DNA of 64,000 nucleotides from Eriocheir sinensis (GCF_024679095.1 NC_066515.1:23107717-23171716), one strand, 5' to 3'; positions 21,084 to 33,012 are shown, counted from the stretch's first letter. Translations and numbers: made by a program. The notes: a model not told the origin generated them from the sequence alone.

Positions 21084-24000
21084 TTACTTTTCTCCCTCAG
21101 CCACTGCCTCGGGAACACTTGCCTCCCCTGGCGCCGGCATGCCTGCGGAAAACTCAAGTGGCTGGCACTCCAACGTGTGCAGGTTCACCAGGACACAAGT
21201 GCCGGTGGTGTTGAACCTCGGCACACTCACCAGCTTCACCCTCTGCCCTGAGACTGCCAAGGCAAAACAAGAGAAAAAAATTATAAATCAAATCAACAGC
21301 ACAATTTGGAGGGTTATTCACTGTACTATATATATACAATAATTCCTGGTAATAAAAATCAACAAGAGATCTCTTCCTTTCACAAACAAACACTATGTCA
21401 CAAACACATTGAGGAAAGGAAGATGCTTGAAAGACATAAAGAAATATAGAGGTTTGGAACAGACTAAGTGAGGATGTAGTATCGGCAAGGAGTGTGCAAA
21501 GCTTTAAGGAAAAGTTGGACAAATACAGATACGGAGACAGGACCACATGAGCGTAAGCCCAGGTCCTGTAAAACTACAACTAGGTAAATATATCTGAAGA
21601 AAGGTTATGGTGAAATGAAATGAAAATAAGATCAATGAGTATACAAAAATATAACAATCTCCACCTCACCCTTCAGTTAAAAGCAGCTTGAGATGGCTTA
21701 GACATTTAATAAGAATGAATGAAGATGCTTTGTGAAGAGTGTATGAGAGCAAGGATGAAGGAAATGGTATCAGAGGAGAACCACAAGCAGAATGAACCAA
21801 CAGAGTGGATGAGCATTGGAGAAAGAGTTGACAAGCGAGGGACTGAATGTGCAGACTGGGAATAGGAACAGACTGGGTCATTTTATAAGACATTCGCTGC
21901 CCAATAACACATATTTGACAAGGCTTTCGTAGGTTGTGGGCATTTCCAAGAGTAGTTTTATGGCCCTGGTGGTAGTCTGACCCTTCTTCTGTACCCTGAA
22001 CCTAAAAGAACACTCGTTAAGAACCCGACTGGTCTCCATTTTGGCATTTGGAAATAGCTGATGTGAGAAGCGAAAGTGTCTTATAATACCAACCAGTGTC
22101 AGAGATAAGGATTAGGAATAAGTCCCTCTCACCTTCCACCATCCTGGAGCTGAAGGCGTCTTGGTTACCAGCAAAAAGGACGTCTGGACACTGTGTTATG
22201 ATGAAGGGCTCCTCCTTGTAGTATGGGTATGTGGCTGCAGGAAAAACTTTTGTTACACTCGGTAGTGAGAGCTTTGAGGAATTCAGTGACTACAAAAAAA
22301 ACTTAACATGGATGAAGGAAAATAAAATAAATAAATAAATAAATGGAGGCCCTATTGTATCTTCATCATAATTATTATCATACCCACTTAAGGAAAAAAA
22401 TTATCTCAACAAAAAAGAATAAAAAGTGATAACAATGCCCCTCTGACAGGCCAGTGGTGTACCTGAGGAAGAAGAGGACCCAACATCGAGGTTCCTTGGC
22501 TCAGTGGCCACAAGCAGCTATGGCCTAAGCCCCAAACTTTACCTTCATTACCCATTAGACCACTGTATTCTTAAATCCCATGTTGCTAAATAAGTCTTGG
22601 AATTAAATCATATAATTATATAATGAAGGGCTCATATTTCAGGCATAATACACACAGCATTCATGACCTGTTTTGTAGGTGTGCCTGGTTGTGTGTGTGG
22701 ACATACATGAATCTGTGTGTGAACAAAACTGATAAGGTTTGTGACTCACAGAGAGTGTCTGGGGCAGTGGGTGTGAGGTGTCCCCACTCACACAGCTTAT
22801 GCATTGCCTCCAGAGGGTCCTCAATGGCCGAGCACCTCATGATGTTCTCCACATTCTGCCCTGAGGTTCCCAGCAACACTCTGCCACCAACCTCACATTC
22901 GTAAGGGTTTGTCACTCCGTGCATCGTGGAGTAACACCGGGCCTAGCAGGCAAAAGAAGAATAGGATTGGAGCGAGGGTGGAGAGGGAACATGGGATAAA
23001 GGGTGAATTGAAAAAGTTGATATAAAACTTTCTGATGTATGATATGGGCAGAACATGATGAGACTAGCTCAAACTGATGTCAAAAAATTGTCAAGAACTC
23101 CAAAGCCCTATACAGATAAAATGAAACAGTCTAAAGCAGAAGTGGTTCAAGCAAGAATTCATGAGTTTAAATAAATATGAATATAGAGACAGGATAATTA
23201 TAAGCATGACTCAGATCCAGTAAACACCTAGGTAAATACACAAGCTTGTCCATATGCACTTGCTCGCACACACAAAAGTATTGCAAAACAATGTCAAAAG
23301 TATTTCAACATGCTGCAAGATTTTTTAAACATGCCCAACATCATCTAATGGACCTCAACAAAGGACAATGATGAAAAAAGAAACTGAGATTGTGAATAAA
23401 AAGATCAACATAAATAGGCCCCAGACCAGGCCCTCACCTTGGGCAGCACACAGGGGTGGAGGGGCTGCTGGGGCAATAGGTGGTTGGTTGGGTCATGCTC
23501 CCCAGGCATCAGATCAACCGGACAGGAACTCTGCAACACACACATATACTGATAAAGCATTGCTACATATTTTCTTGCCTTATTTGAGCTTATGCATATC
23601 ACAAAGAAGAAATGTATAAACAGTCATCCTCAACATTCACATGGTTATGGAATACAGATAACCATAAATTTTTAAGTTCTATTTTGTTAAAGGTCTTCAT
23701 TGCTATTTAGAATTCAACTTTTCATATTTATCTGGCAGACTTAAAACATGTCTGCCATTTTGGAGAGTGCTTGTTACTCCCATACTACATTCATCTGCCA
23801 TTCTATAATCCAAAATAGCACTAGACTAAATCCAGTGAAAACTCCTGAACATTGTAGGGGGAAGCTTGGCGGGGCTTCAGTGTAAGGTGGGGCTGAGGCT
23901 TAACCTGGTAGCAGCGACGGGCCAAATTTGTGCCATGATATAAACCCCCAAAAAATAGATGATACATAAACTGATCACAAATGCTTTGATATATATTATG

Positions 24001-27000
24001 AAATGGTCATGTGAGTGATGATTTTTTCTCATTTTTCTCACTTAGAGGAACCATTAAGAAACATGATCTCCGCTGCTACCAGGTTAACCAAGAGTAAGGA
24101 AGAATATTTTTTTTTAGACTAATTGGGGAAGTGAAACAAAATGAGGATATTAGGAGGAACTTGGGTCCTCTGAATCCCTCTTTTGGTACTGTAACTGCCT
24201 AGATGTACCATATTTTAATTTGACGACTTGTCTACAGACATATGCAAAGGGAGTATAGGCACAAAAAGAATTCATGAATGAAAATGAGACAGTCTTTTGC
24301 AACAGTGCTGATCCTCCCCATCTTAGCATGCAGCAATATGCACAAATGCTCACAGCAATCTGGGTGAGGATGTCGTCCAGGTCACGCACCACCTTCACCA
24401 ACTCCGACTCCCCCTTCGCCCCCTCCGTGCAGTGGATCGAGTTGCCTGAAAACAAGAAGTCACACAGTCAGTCACATATAAGTTCTCAAGTTTTCTGTTA
24501 GTAATTACTTATCTATTTCTTTTTCTTCCACTGTGGATTTATGCATCTACAGATCAGCAATCATGAATAAATTAGGTGAAATCCAGTGTATGAAAGTTGT
24601 CCTTCCATGTGCATTAGTGCAGGTAGCGCTTTCCAGGACCGGTGTTTCACTCATTAGTTTGACAGAAAGTACACTGACAGGTATACGAGTCCTCTTAGTA
24701 ATTTTGTGCACTAGCAGTGTTGTTTCAGGGACAAAATATAAGTAAAATAAATAACACTGACAATGAGAAAGTAGAAGTGAGGGTGGGAAAAGTGAAAGCT
24801 TAACTGTGACATGTAACTTTGCCTGCATTAGGAAGCTACAGTCTGGGAGACTAATGACATAGGTCTGTGCTGAGTATAGTGACTTTTTTATTAACATCAA
24901 GTTAAAACCTGACCTGCTATGATGACCCGACAAATGGAGGAGACTTCTGTTTGTTCCTGTGGACACCCCAGATGACCCGTGATATAGTCCACCATGAGCT
25001 CCATGGGAAGAAGGTTATCTGTGGCTTTGCTCAGCTCCAGCCCTGACACCAGAAGAACATACCTGAGGGAGAGACAGTATGTTGTAGCCAGCCACACTTG
25101 GCAAGCATAATGGCAGACAGTTTACCTCACCCTCTACCACTCTCAAAACAGGAAAGAAAACACTTAACAGCACACAAGTTAAATATGGTAAAATCCCACT
25201 GATATGAATAACACTGCTCTAAGAATCCCAATAATCCAAATTCTTGATGGCAGGATATTAGAATTAGAAAAACTCAAGAGCCTAAAATCTTGAGAGGCAA
25301 AAAACTACATCATAAAAAATGGATACACTTGTCTAAAAAGTAGAAAAAAGCAAATATCCTCAGCTGGACAACCTGACAAAATTAAGATGTTTATAACAGG
25401 CACATACAAAACTACAGGTGTCCCAGAGTTGATTTGCTTGAAGGGAAGATCATTACCTGTCCTGGTTAGGTACTTCCCGAGGCCCTGGCTCAGGCAGGCC
25501 AGCAAAACACATGTCCTCCACATCAAATTTCCCGCCTTCACATGCCTTCCCCAGCACGGCAACCACCAGGCCTGCAGGGACACCAGTAGCATCAACAACA
25601 GAACCTCATCTACTATACATGTCACAATATGGTGCATGATATACCACAAGAAGTAAAAAGTACAAATAGTTTCCTCCTTACCCGTCACCAGCTTGGAAAT
25701 GCCGATGTTTCCAATGAGCTGTATTCTTTGCACCTCATCTTCAAGAACAATCTCGTCACTTTCACTCACATAATTTTTCACAACTGGTTGGGGCATCAGC
25801 TGGTGCTGCAAATGTTTAAATGTCATTAAAAATAGTATAAGCTTATCAATTTAATTCTTGACTTCTAACTAAAAGAAAAAGATGTGAATAGCTACACAAT
25901 AAGTCATATATGAAGCAGATCTTCATTGGAACCATGCTGCTAAGATAAACTACACATACTGCCAAAGTTGAGATATATTATATTCATGAAACACTGAACA
26001 ACCTACACAGACCTATGGCCACCTGATGACAAGAAACACCACAAATGGTTGAAGAAAACTGTTAACTCATTATCTTAAAGTAAGATGAAGAACTCGTGTG
26101 CTAAACATTTTTCTTTTTTTTAAGTTTTCGCCTATGACACCGGTAGGCTTGCTTGGAGGGGCCTGATGGTATGGCCCTGCCCGTTGTAGCACAGGCAAGT
26201 ATTTATAGTGGCGCCATCTTGCATTGGCCCATGCTGCCCCCAGAACTCATCTTTGATCCTAGAATCTAGAGTCCGGGTTGATAGGTGGTCTTCTGGACAC
26301 AATGTGGTAGTCTTAGGCCACTCGGCAGTGCCTGAAAAATCCCAGCTTGTGGCACCGGGCGGGGCGCGAACCCGCATCGTCCTGGACGTGGTGCCGTCAC
26401 ACTATCCACTCAGCCACCGCCTCCCCATCATGAGTAAATTACATCAAAAGTTTAACATACAGTTATAGCATTTCAAAAATATCCCTTGTTCTACTTTCCC
26501 AAGTACAGAGAAATGAAAGCAAGGTTCTGGGTGTGCTTCAAACAACATTTCTTTCACCAACACCCTACTGTTGATCTGGAACACTTGTTTGACACTGTGG
26601 GTCAAGCAACACATACAATGGCATCACTATATAAAAATCTGCCTCCACTGGCACAGAGCAGAACCACTGAAAGTGTCCTTCAAGAGAGCATAAAAGTACT
26701 ACAGGCCCGTACATAATTGAAAAGGCATGACTAACCTCTTCAGAGATCTCCTTGAGAATGGACGGCTTCAGCTCCTGCTTCTTGTATATTGTGCCGATGA
26801 TGACACACCTCACGCCCTCACCATCCCTAGCAAGGTCGTGGAGATGCTTTATTCCCGCTTCACTGCCTGGAACAATGACCTTCACTACAACACGTAAAAT
26901 CTAGGATGTAACAGAGCTTGGAAATAAGTGTTGCACGTGGAAAGAACAGGAGCAGTAGGAATAGCAATTAAACTGAACAAAACTAAAAGACATCAACACC

Positions 27001-27928
27001 AATCAACAATGCCAATCAACAATCAAGAATCAAGAATAAGACATAAGTGGGAGCCATTACAAAGGCAATCCCACACCTACTACTGGACTGGACTGGACTG
27101 GACTGGACTATTTTATCCTAACCTAACCATGCACATTCTATACTAAACTTAACCACTGAATATTACCATGGTTACTAGGGTCAGCAAGGGAGCTCTGGTG
27201 GCCCTTATCAGCAAGATCACATTATTACAACATATAATTAATAGGGATATCAGTGTTGTCAGTGATGGGTAATCTTATCAGTGGCGACCGAGATTGAACA
27301 GAAAAATGCAGCACCCACCCACACTTTCCCTTGCCCTTATCATCCTATAAAACATTTCTTTCTTTTTTACAGTAAAGGAACCACCTCAAGGGCAAAAAAA
27401 TAATGAGAAAAAGTCTGCTAAACACTGCCCCTATAAAAAAAATAGTTCAAAAATGACGAAAAGAGAGGTCAATTTTGGGTGGAAAAGAGGTCAATTTCAG
27501 CAGACAGACAGGATGATGAAGACGAAGATGCTGGTGATGAGAGGGAGATGAAAGATGACGAGAGGGAAAACAGAGGGCAAGACGAGAGGAGGGATGGAAG
27601 GATAAAGAGGAGGAAGAGGAGTGATGATGGAAGGAGGAGGAGGAAGATATCAATGTCATCAATAGGACCCCCCCCCAAAAAAAAAACATTACCCACCCCA
27701 CTTCTCCCTCGCCCTCGCCTCCACCAGGGGCCTCATCTTCTCCAGCCTGGCCGCGTAGATCATGCAGTACTGGCGGCTCATGTCCTTCCTGCCCCACACG
27801 GCGAACTTCTTGGACAGGTTCTTGTAGCCCACGCCGGCCCGCTCCACCTGCTCCACCTCCATCCCCTGCGGCACACTCAGGAGCTCCTCGGGGTTGTGGT
27901 CACTCCCCTGATCCCCCTTCAGGTTCAT
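21084..27928 (-). CDS. POLD2: POLD2, DNA polymerase delta subunit 2 (p50)
   Basis: Ten exons on the minus strand: 27928-27697, 26866-26736, 25805-25682, 25571-25457, 25062-24914, 24445-24354, 23530-23438, 22942-22750, 22234-22133 and 21247-21084. All are GT/AG with compatible phases and give 464 residues (human 469). POLD2 is the accessory B subunit that bridges catalytic POLD1 and POLD3 in nuclear replicative and repair synthesis, and it also serves polymerase zeta. Family landmarks in order: [18 protein letters not shown] near residue 55, an OB-fold (about 78-165, [20 protein letters not shown]), VLLVSGLEL and RVIIAG, then the inactive phosphoesterase domain with MPGEHDPTN (289-297), [21 protein letters not shown] (335-346) and PTAPDTL. 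The C-terminus has [14 protein letters not shown]. The introns hold a SINE, a MITE and LINE relics. The exon 5 donor GTCAGG is weak; all other sites are standard. Confidence 0.95.
21443..21596 (+). mobile_element. Non-LTR retrotransposon 3' end fragment
   Basis: A plus-strand frame in the last POLD2 intron, open from 21443 to a TGA at 21548, reads [20 protein letters not shown] and continues [11 protein letters not shown]. This is the typical C-terminus of CR1/jockey-like reverse-transcriptase ORFs. After the stop comes a short tail ending in CTAGGTAAATA, which also ends the fragment at 23130-23245. Confidence 0.65.
21670..21940 (+). mobile_element. Decayed LINE ORF fragment
   Basis: In one plus-strand frame, interrupted by about six stops, the sequence reads [15 protein letters not shown], then [26 protein letters not shown] and [10 protein letters not shown]. 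This resembles the end of a LINE reverse-transcriptase ORF (LRWFGHVxRM ... RGRPxxxWxDxV). It is old and inactive. Confidence 0.5.
23130..23245 (+). mobile_element. Non-LTR retrotransposon 3' tail, diverged copy
   Basis: This shares with the 21443 fragment the order of FK, KYEYRDR-like coding remnants, a CAGATCCAGT word and the terminal ACCTAGGTAAATACA. It is diverged, with frame breaks. It lies in POLD2 intron 7. Confidence 0.45.
23904..24083 (-). mobile_element. TTAA-type MITE, copy 2 (CCTGGTAGCAGCG ends)
   Basis: A 180-bp element with perfect 13-bp inverted ends CCTGGTAGCAGCG and an exact TTAA on both sides (23900-23903 and 24084-24087). It matches the element at 20421-20601 in reverse orientation, including ACGGGCCAAATTTGTGCCAT and ATGATACATA. 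It is inserted in POLD2 intron 6. Confidence 0.85.
26107..26424 (-). mobile_element. tRNA-derived SINE in POLD2 intron 2
   Basis: On the minus strand the element begins GGAGGCGGTGGCTGAGTGGA. It holds a perfect pol III A box TGGCTGAGTGG (26416-26406) and a B box GGTTCGCGCCC (26372-26362), spaced as in a tRNA. A body of about 230 bases follows, with no coding, ending in an A-rich tail (the T-rich run at 26107-26123 on the plus strand). The tRNA part does not fold as an intact tRNA gene with a recognisable 3' half, so it is a SINE head and not a tRNA. Confidence 0.8.
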
Positions 27929-28089
27929 GGCGAGGCTGGGACTGGGTGGGATTTCCTCTTTGTTCCTCTTTTTCCTCCTCTCTGGGCCTCTTGTGGGAAT
28001 GGCTTCGCGGGCTTTTGGTTGCAGCCTCTTGTGTTTGCTCTCCGCTGTACGGGGTCACAAATTCGTCCTTCCTCCATTTGTGAATAAAT

Positions 28090-28629
28090 AAATGCTGGAA
28101 TAGTGCAAGGAGAGGCAAGGGAACTAAGTGATTCAAGCAAAAGACTGGGGAAGGTTAAGTATTACAGCATCACTGAAAAGCAAAGTGTGTGAATGAAAAG
28201 AAGAGAAGAGGGGGAGGACCTAATTATGCTGGAATAAGTGCAAGGAAAGGCAATGGAACTAAGTGATTCAAGCAACAGACTGGGGAAGGTTAAGTAATAT
28301 AACACCACTGAAGAGCAAAGTGTGTGAATGAACAGAGGAGAAGAGGGGGAGGACCTAATTATGCTGGAATAAGTGCAAGGAAAGGCAATGGAACTAAGTG
28401 ATTCAAGCAACAAACTTAGAAAGGCTAAGTAATACAACATCAATGAAAAGGAAAGTGTGTGAATGAACAGAAGAGAAAAGGGGGAGGACCTAATCATGCT
28501 GGAAGAAGTGCAAGGAAAGGCAATGGAAATAAGTGATTCAAACAACAAGCTGAGGAAGGTTAAGTAATACAACACCACTGAAAAGCAAAGTGTGTGAATG
28601 AATATAAGAGAGGAGGAGGACCTAAGAAG
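28090..28629. repeat. 135-bp tandem repeat, ~4 units, between POLD2 and ABHD10
   Basis: The GGGGGAGGACCTAAT word recurs at 28210, 28345 and 28480, exactly 135 apart, and once more in changed form at about 28611. Each unit contains TGCTGGAATAAGTGCAAGG and AAGTGATTCAAGCAA. The units differ by a few percent by eye. Because 135 is a multiple of three, a minus-strand frame stays open through all units as a 45-residue hydrophobic repeat, which I do not call as a gene. The block occupies most of the spacer between two divergently transcribed genes. Confidence 0.9.
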
Positions 28630-28802
28630 CGATACAAAGCGTTACAGGTCAAAAGAAGAACTACAGTAGGATACATGATTTTGCGAAATATGTCAAACTT
28701 TACAACAAATTCTTCAAATATGCCATCACTTTAACGTGCACTGTGTATAAATGACCGTACACCAATTTGTCTCCCTTTTCCTCTTTTGCTTTCACCGATA
28801 AT

Positions 28803-30020
28803 ATGGTTTACTGTAGCGCCAAGGCAGACATGGAAGACAGGGGCGAGGCGAGCACTTGTAGCCACGATGGAGCAGAAAAGAACGATGATCCAGCAGCCAG
28901 GAGTGACAAGTCTAACAATGACCCACGCCTCCCACACCTGCAGACCGTCAAGGTGAGCTGCAGTGTCCATAAAGTAACAGCAAGGGTAATTACTTGGACA
29001 ATAAACACAAACTAGGCTACCAAAAAGAAAAAGAGAATGAAGAACGAAAAACTGACTATCAATTCCTCGTTTTCTCTTTTATTCAATCATTCATACATAC
29101 ATTCATTCATTTACAATCCTCACATGTATTTTTGGAGTACAGTATCTATGGCTTCCTTCTTGAAAATGACCCACAAACAACACATAAGGTGAAACGAGGT
29201 CAATCTTTTTTTCCATAGATCGACAATTGGTGCGGACGGCGGTGGCTGACGATGAGCATTCTGGAGGCTGCTGGTGGTGGTGCTGGTGGAGGTGCTGGTG
29301 GTGGTGTGGGCGTGGTGTTCATTCCCAGCCTCGGCGGTACAATGAGGAGCCTGCCCGCCCTCTCCCTGCAGGCCATGTGTGGTAGGCTGGGCGTCCCTTT
29401 TCTTAGGTACGAAGCAGGTTGCATTTTTTTCCCCTCGTATTTGGTTGTACTGTATTTATTTTCTTTTTTAGTTTTTTTTCTTTTGTCATGTTTATTTCCC
29501 TTGGTTTTTTTTTTCCTCATCCACTTTTCTTAACTTTCTTCCATTTCTTTTGTCACTTTTTTGCTTTCCTTAACTTTTAGCTTCGTACGTTATCACTCCA
29601 TTATTTTTTTCTTTGTTTATATGTTTATTTTCTCTTTTCTTTCGTCTTTCCTTCAGTCCTTTTTGCTTCTGTCTTTCTTTTCTTTTTATTCAGCGCACTT
29701 GGCTACTTCAGCATAATATTTGGCTACGAATCACCCTCCTCGATCTTAAGTAACCCAAATGAACATAATTACGAATGCTATCAAAAGGAAGGTGATAACG
29801 CAGTGAGAGAGATAACACACGCATCTCGTGAATACTATCATAGGGAAAGTGATAACAGCGTGAGAAAGGTAACGCGCACATAGACACACATTATAGAAAG
29901 TCACAGTTACAATTTTAAAGGAAGATATGATAAAATAGTATTAAAAAGGCGGGACACTACGAGCTCGACTCAGTCCTGTATAAAGACCAAAATAAAAAGT
30001 AAGAATAATTAAATAAGAAT

Positions 30021-30104
<84 letters not shown>

Positions 30105-30140
30105 TTCCCTTCCCCCTCTTCCCCCTCCCCCACCTCACCC

Positions 30141-30193
<53 letters not shown>

Positions 30194-31764
30194 TACACAC
30201 ACCTATCCCTTCCCACCAGGTATGACGCCACTCACCTGGGGGCCTCGGTGCTGGAGACCACCTCTTTGCCCGGCCAGGTGCTTACCCTGTGGCAAGACGA
30301 CGCGGCTAACATGGTGCTCAGTCAAGCCCCCGGGAACAGGCTAGTGCTAGTGGGCTTCTCCCTGGGCGCTACAGTAAGTGTCTAGGATGGGAGGGACATG
30401 TAAGCTTTGAAAATTGTGGGGGTCAGTAGTGGAGTTTGTATTCCTTCTGTTTTTTTTTTTTGTCATGTTTTTTGTTCATTTTTCTGTTAGTTTGTATCAG
30501 GATCATCACAACCCTCAATAGATCAATAGTTTATCCTTACACACAGATCGCTCTCACTCTCGCGCGGGAACTCCCCAAACACATCGCGGGTCTCCTCCTT
30601 ATCTCGCCTCTCGTTAACCTGAGGAAGGTGCTGCCGCGCGCCACCCGCCTGGCCTCCCTCTACTTCCTCTCCTCCACGCTGAGGACCCGCGTCACCTTCA
30701 GGGAGCTCCGGGCCTTCCAGAGGGACCTTCAGGCACACGCGTTTCCGTGTCGCAAGGGCGCGGTGAGGGTGGAGTGCCCTGTCAGGATAGTGCAGGGTAT
30801 GAAGGTGGGTTTCGTGCATTGTGTCGGCATTAATTTGCAGTTTTGGATTTGTTATTGTGTTGGACCGAGCTTTTATGGTTTATTGGGAGGTGCATGGTGC
30901 TTCCAGTATGATCAAAGAATGAACTAACTGACTGACTGACTGACTGACTGACTGACTTGACTATCTGACCAATTAGCCATCTTACTATCTAAGGATTTGG
31001 TGGTTATGTCTAGGACGTACAATAATTATAGAAGGCAAGATATAGAACACACTGGAACCATTACTGCTGAAGTGAGCCAAAATAACCTATTGATTTATTC
31101 CCATTGTTATTTTCCCACACTCGCGAACAACAAAACAAGACACATATAATAAATGCACTTACTAACAAGACAGGACACGTAATATTCCACTTTCCACATT
31201 CCCATTCCAACTTTCCCTCCCGAAATAACAGAGAACTAGATTTTTGTTTACAGAAGAGGAAGCAGCTCAAGGGCAAAACATAAAAAAGTCCGCCATGCAC
31301 AATGATTTTAACCCGTCTGCTGCGATTGGTACGGATTTTGCCTTCACTGGTAGCCTGGTAACATATAATCCCATGTCTTTCTCTGCCTCTATGGTGGAAA
31401 GTGGAGTGTTTCCCATGTGGTATTGGTGTGCTGGATATCCCCTCCCAATGTGCATGACTTTACATTTTTCTTCATTGAATTGTAGCAACCACTTTTTGTT
31501 CCATGCCTGTAGCTTGGTGAGGTCTTCTGGTAGGAAATACGCAGTTAAGGGGTTAATAACAAGACAGGACATGTGATATTCCAGCTCCCATGTCCCCATT
31601 TTCAGGACACGTTCCCGTACTGCAACGCGGTGAGGCTGAGTACCATGCTGGGCCAGGAGAACGTGATCCTCGACCTGGTGAAGGAGGAGGACCACTACAT
31701 GCAGAGGAACGAGGGGCTCAGGGCCACCTCCGCCGCCCTCACCAACCTCCTGGACCACGTGTAG
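28803..31764 (+). CDS. ABHD10: ABHD10-like alpha/beta hydrolase
   Basis: Five plus-strand exons: 28803-28952, 29219-29406, 30220-30373, 30547-30804 and 31606-31764. All are GT/AG with matching phases, giving 302 residues (human ABHD10 306). ABHD10 is a mitochondrial serine hydrolase (acyl-glucuronide esterase and depalmitoylase). The fold shows VVFIPSLGG (oxyanion strand, about 81-89), [10 protein letters not shown] (113-122), the nucleophile elbow G158-F-S160-L-G162, then [12 protein letters not shown] followed by Asp251 (DTFPY) and KEEDH280YM, giving the expected Ser/Asp/His order. The match to ABHD10 around GMKD and EDH is good; the middle lid segment is shorter and diverged. The predicted N-terminus is acidic and not a convincing mitochondrial presequence, and it contains a Gly/Ala-rich stretch ([15 protein letters not shown]), so the true start could differ. 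It lies head to head with POLD2. Confidence 0.85.
30018..30191 (+). repeat. Two (CA)n arrays in ABHD10 intron 2
   Basis: Pure AC runs at about 30018-30102 and 30144-30191, separated by a C/T-rich spacer. They end about 30 bases before the exon 3 acceptor. Confidence 0.97.
30925..30957 (+). repeat. (ACTG)n tetranucleotide
   Basis: About eight ACTG units in ABHD10 intron 4. Confidence 0.95.
31312..31552 (-). mobile_element. TTAA-flanked element carrying a reverse-transcriptase fragment, copy A
   Basis: A 241-bp segment in ABHD10 intron 4, flanked exactly by TTAA (31308-31311 and 31553-31556). The ends are CCCGTCTGCTGCG and, inverted, CCCCTTAACTGCG, so imperfect inverted repeats share CCC and CTGCG. 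On the minus strand the interior is open and reads [20 protein letters not shown], then [20 protein letters not shown] and [11 protein letters not shown]. This is the non-LTR reverse-transcriptase block with the KCKVMHIGR and EKDLGV signatures. A near-identical copy is at 42453. Confidence 0.7.
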
Positions 31765-31876
31765 GCTGTATGTGGTTGGGGTGGTGGTGGGGTAGGGTGG
31801 AAGAGAAGAAGGGGAGAAGACATGTGGGGGAAGGATAAGGTTGGGGAAGGGAGGGGGAGAATATGCTTGTTGTTGT

Positions 31877-31878
<2 letters not shown>

Positions 31879-31940
<62 letters not shown>
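31879..31940 (+). repeat. (GT)n in the ABHD10 3' UTR region
   Basis: A pure GT run about 115 bases after the stop codon, probably transcribed in the 3' UTR. Confidence 0.97.
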
Positions 31941-32590
<650 letters not shown>

Positions 32591-32654
32591 ACCCTCCCCT
32601 CCCCCCCTTAAAAATATATCCTCACAAGCCAGTCTTAGATATCACTTCAGAGTC

Positions 32655-33012
32655 TTTACCTTCTTCCTTCCTTCCTTCCTTCCTTCCTTCCTTCCTTCCT
32701 TTCCTCCCCGTTCCTTCCTTCCTTCCCTTCCCGTCCTATTCCTTCCCTTCCTCTTCCTTCCCTTCCTCTTCCTTCCCTTCCTCTTCTTCCTCTTCCTCTT
32801 CCTTCCCTTCCTCTTCCTTCCTTCCATCTCTTCTCTTCCTTCCTTCTCTTCCCTCCTCTTCCTTTCTCTTCCATTCCATTCCATTCTCTTGTCTTCTCTT
32901 CCCTCCCCTTCCCTTCTCTTCCCTTCCCTTCCCTTCCCTTCTCTTCCATTCCATTCCATTCCCTTCTCTTCCCTTCCCTTCCCTTCCCTTCCCTTCCATT
33001 CCTTTCCCTTTG
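32655..33012 (+). repeat. Pyrimidine tract, (TTCC)n and relatives
   Basis: Almost pure C/T on the plus strand: (CCTT)n near 32663-32700, then CTTCCCTTCCTCTTC-type words and CCATT variants. The tract ends abruptly at about 33015, where the plus strand switches to purine. Open frames in both directions are artefacts of this composition. Confidence 0.9.

Noticed and set aside
21905..22003. Possible additional POLD2 exon between exons 9 and 10 (acceptor-like CTTTTAG, open frame)
   Set aside because: Joining exon 9 (22133) directly to exon 10 (21247) gives an unbroken family match (MVEG to [11 protein letters not shown]). The extra segment reads as part of a decayed LINE and has no counterpart in POLD2.
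26340..26424. A tRNA gene on the minus strand
   Set aside because: A and B boxes are present, but no complete cloverleaf with a matching acceptor stem is visible, and the sequence continues into a body and an A-rich tail. It is a SINE.
28162..28578. 138-codon hydrophobic repeat protein in the POLD2/ABHD10 spacer
   Set aside because: The frame is open because the tandem unit is 135 bp. The start is arbitrary and no homology is seen. It is kept as an observation only.
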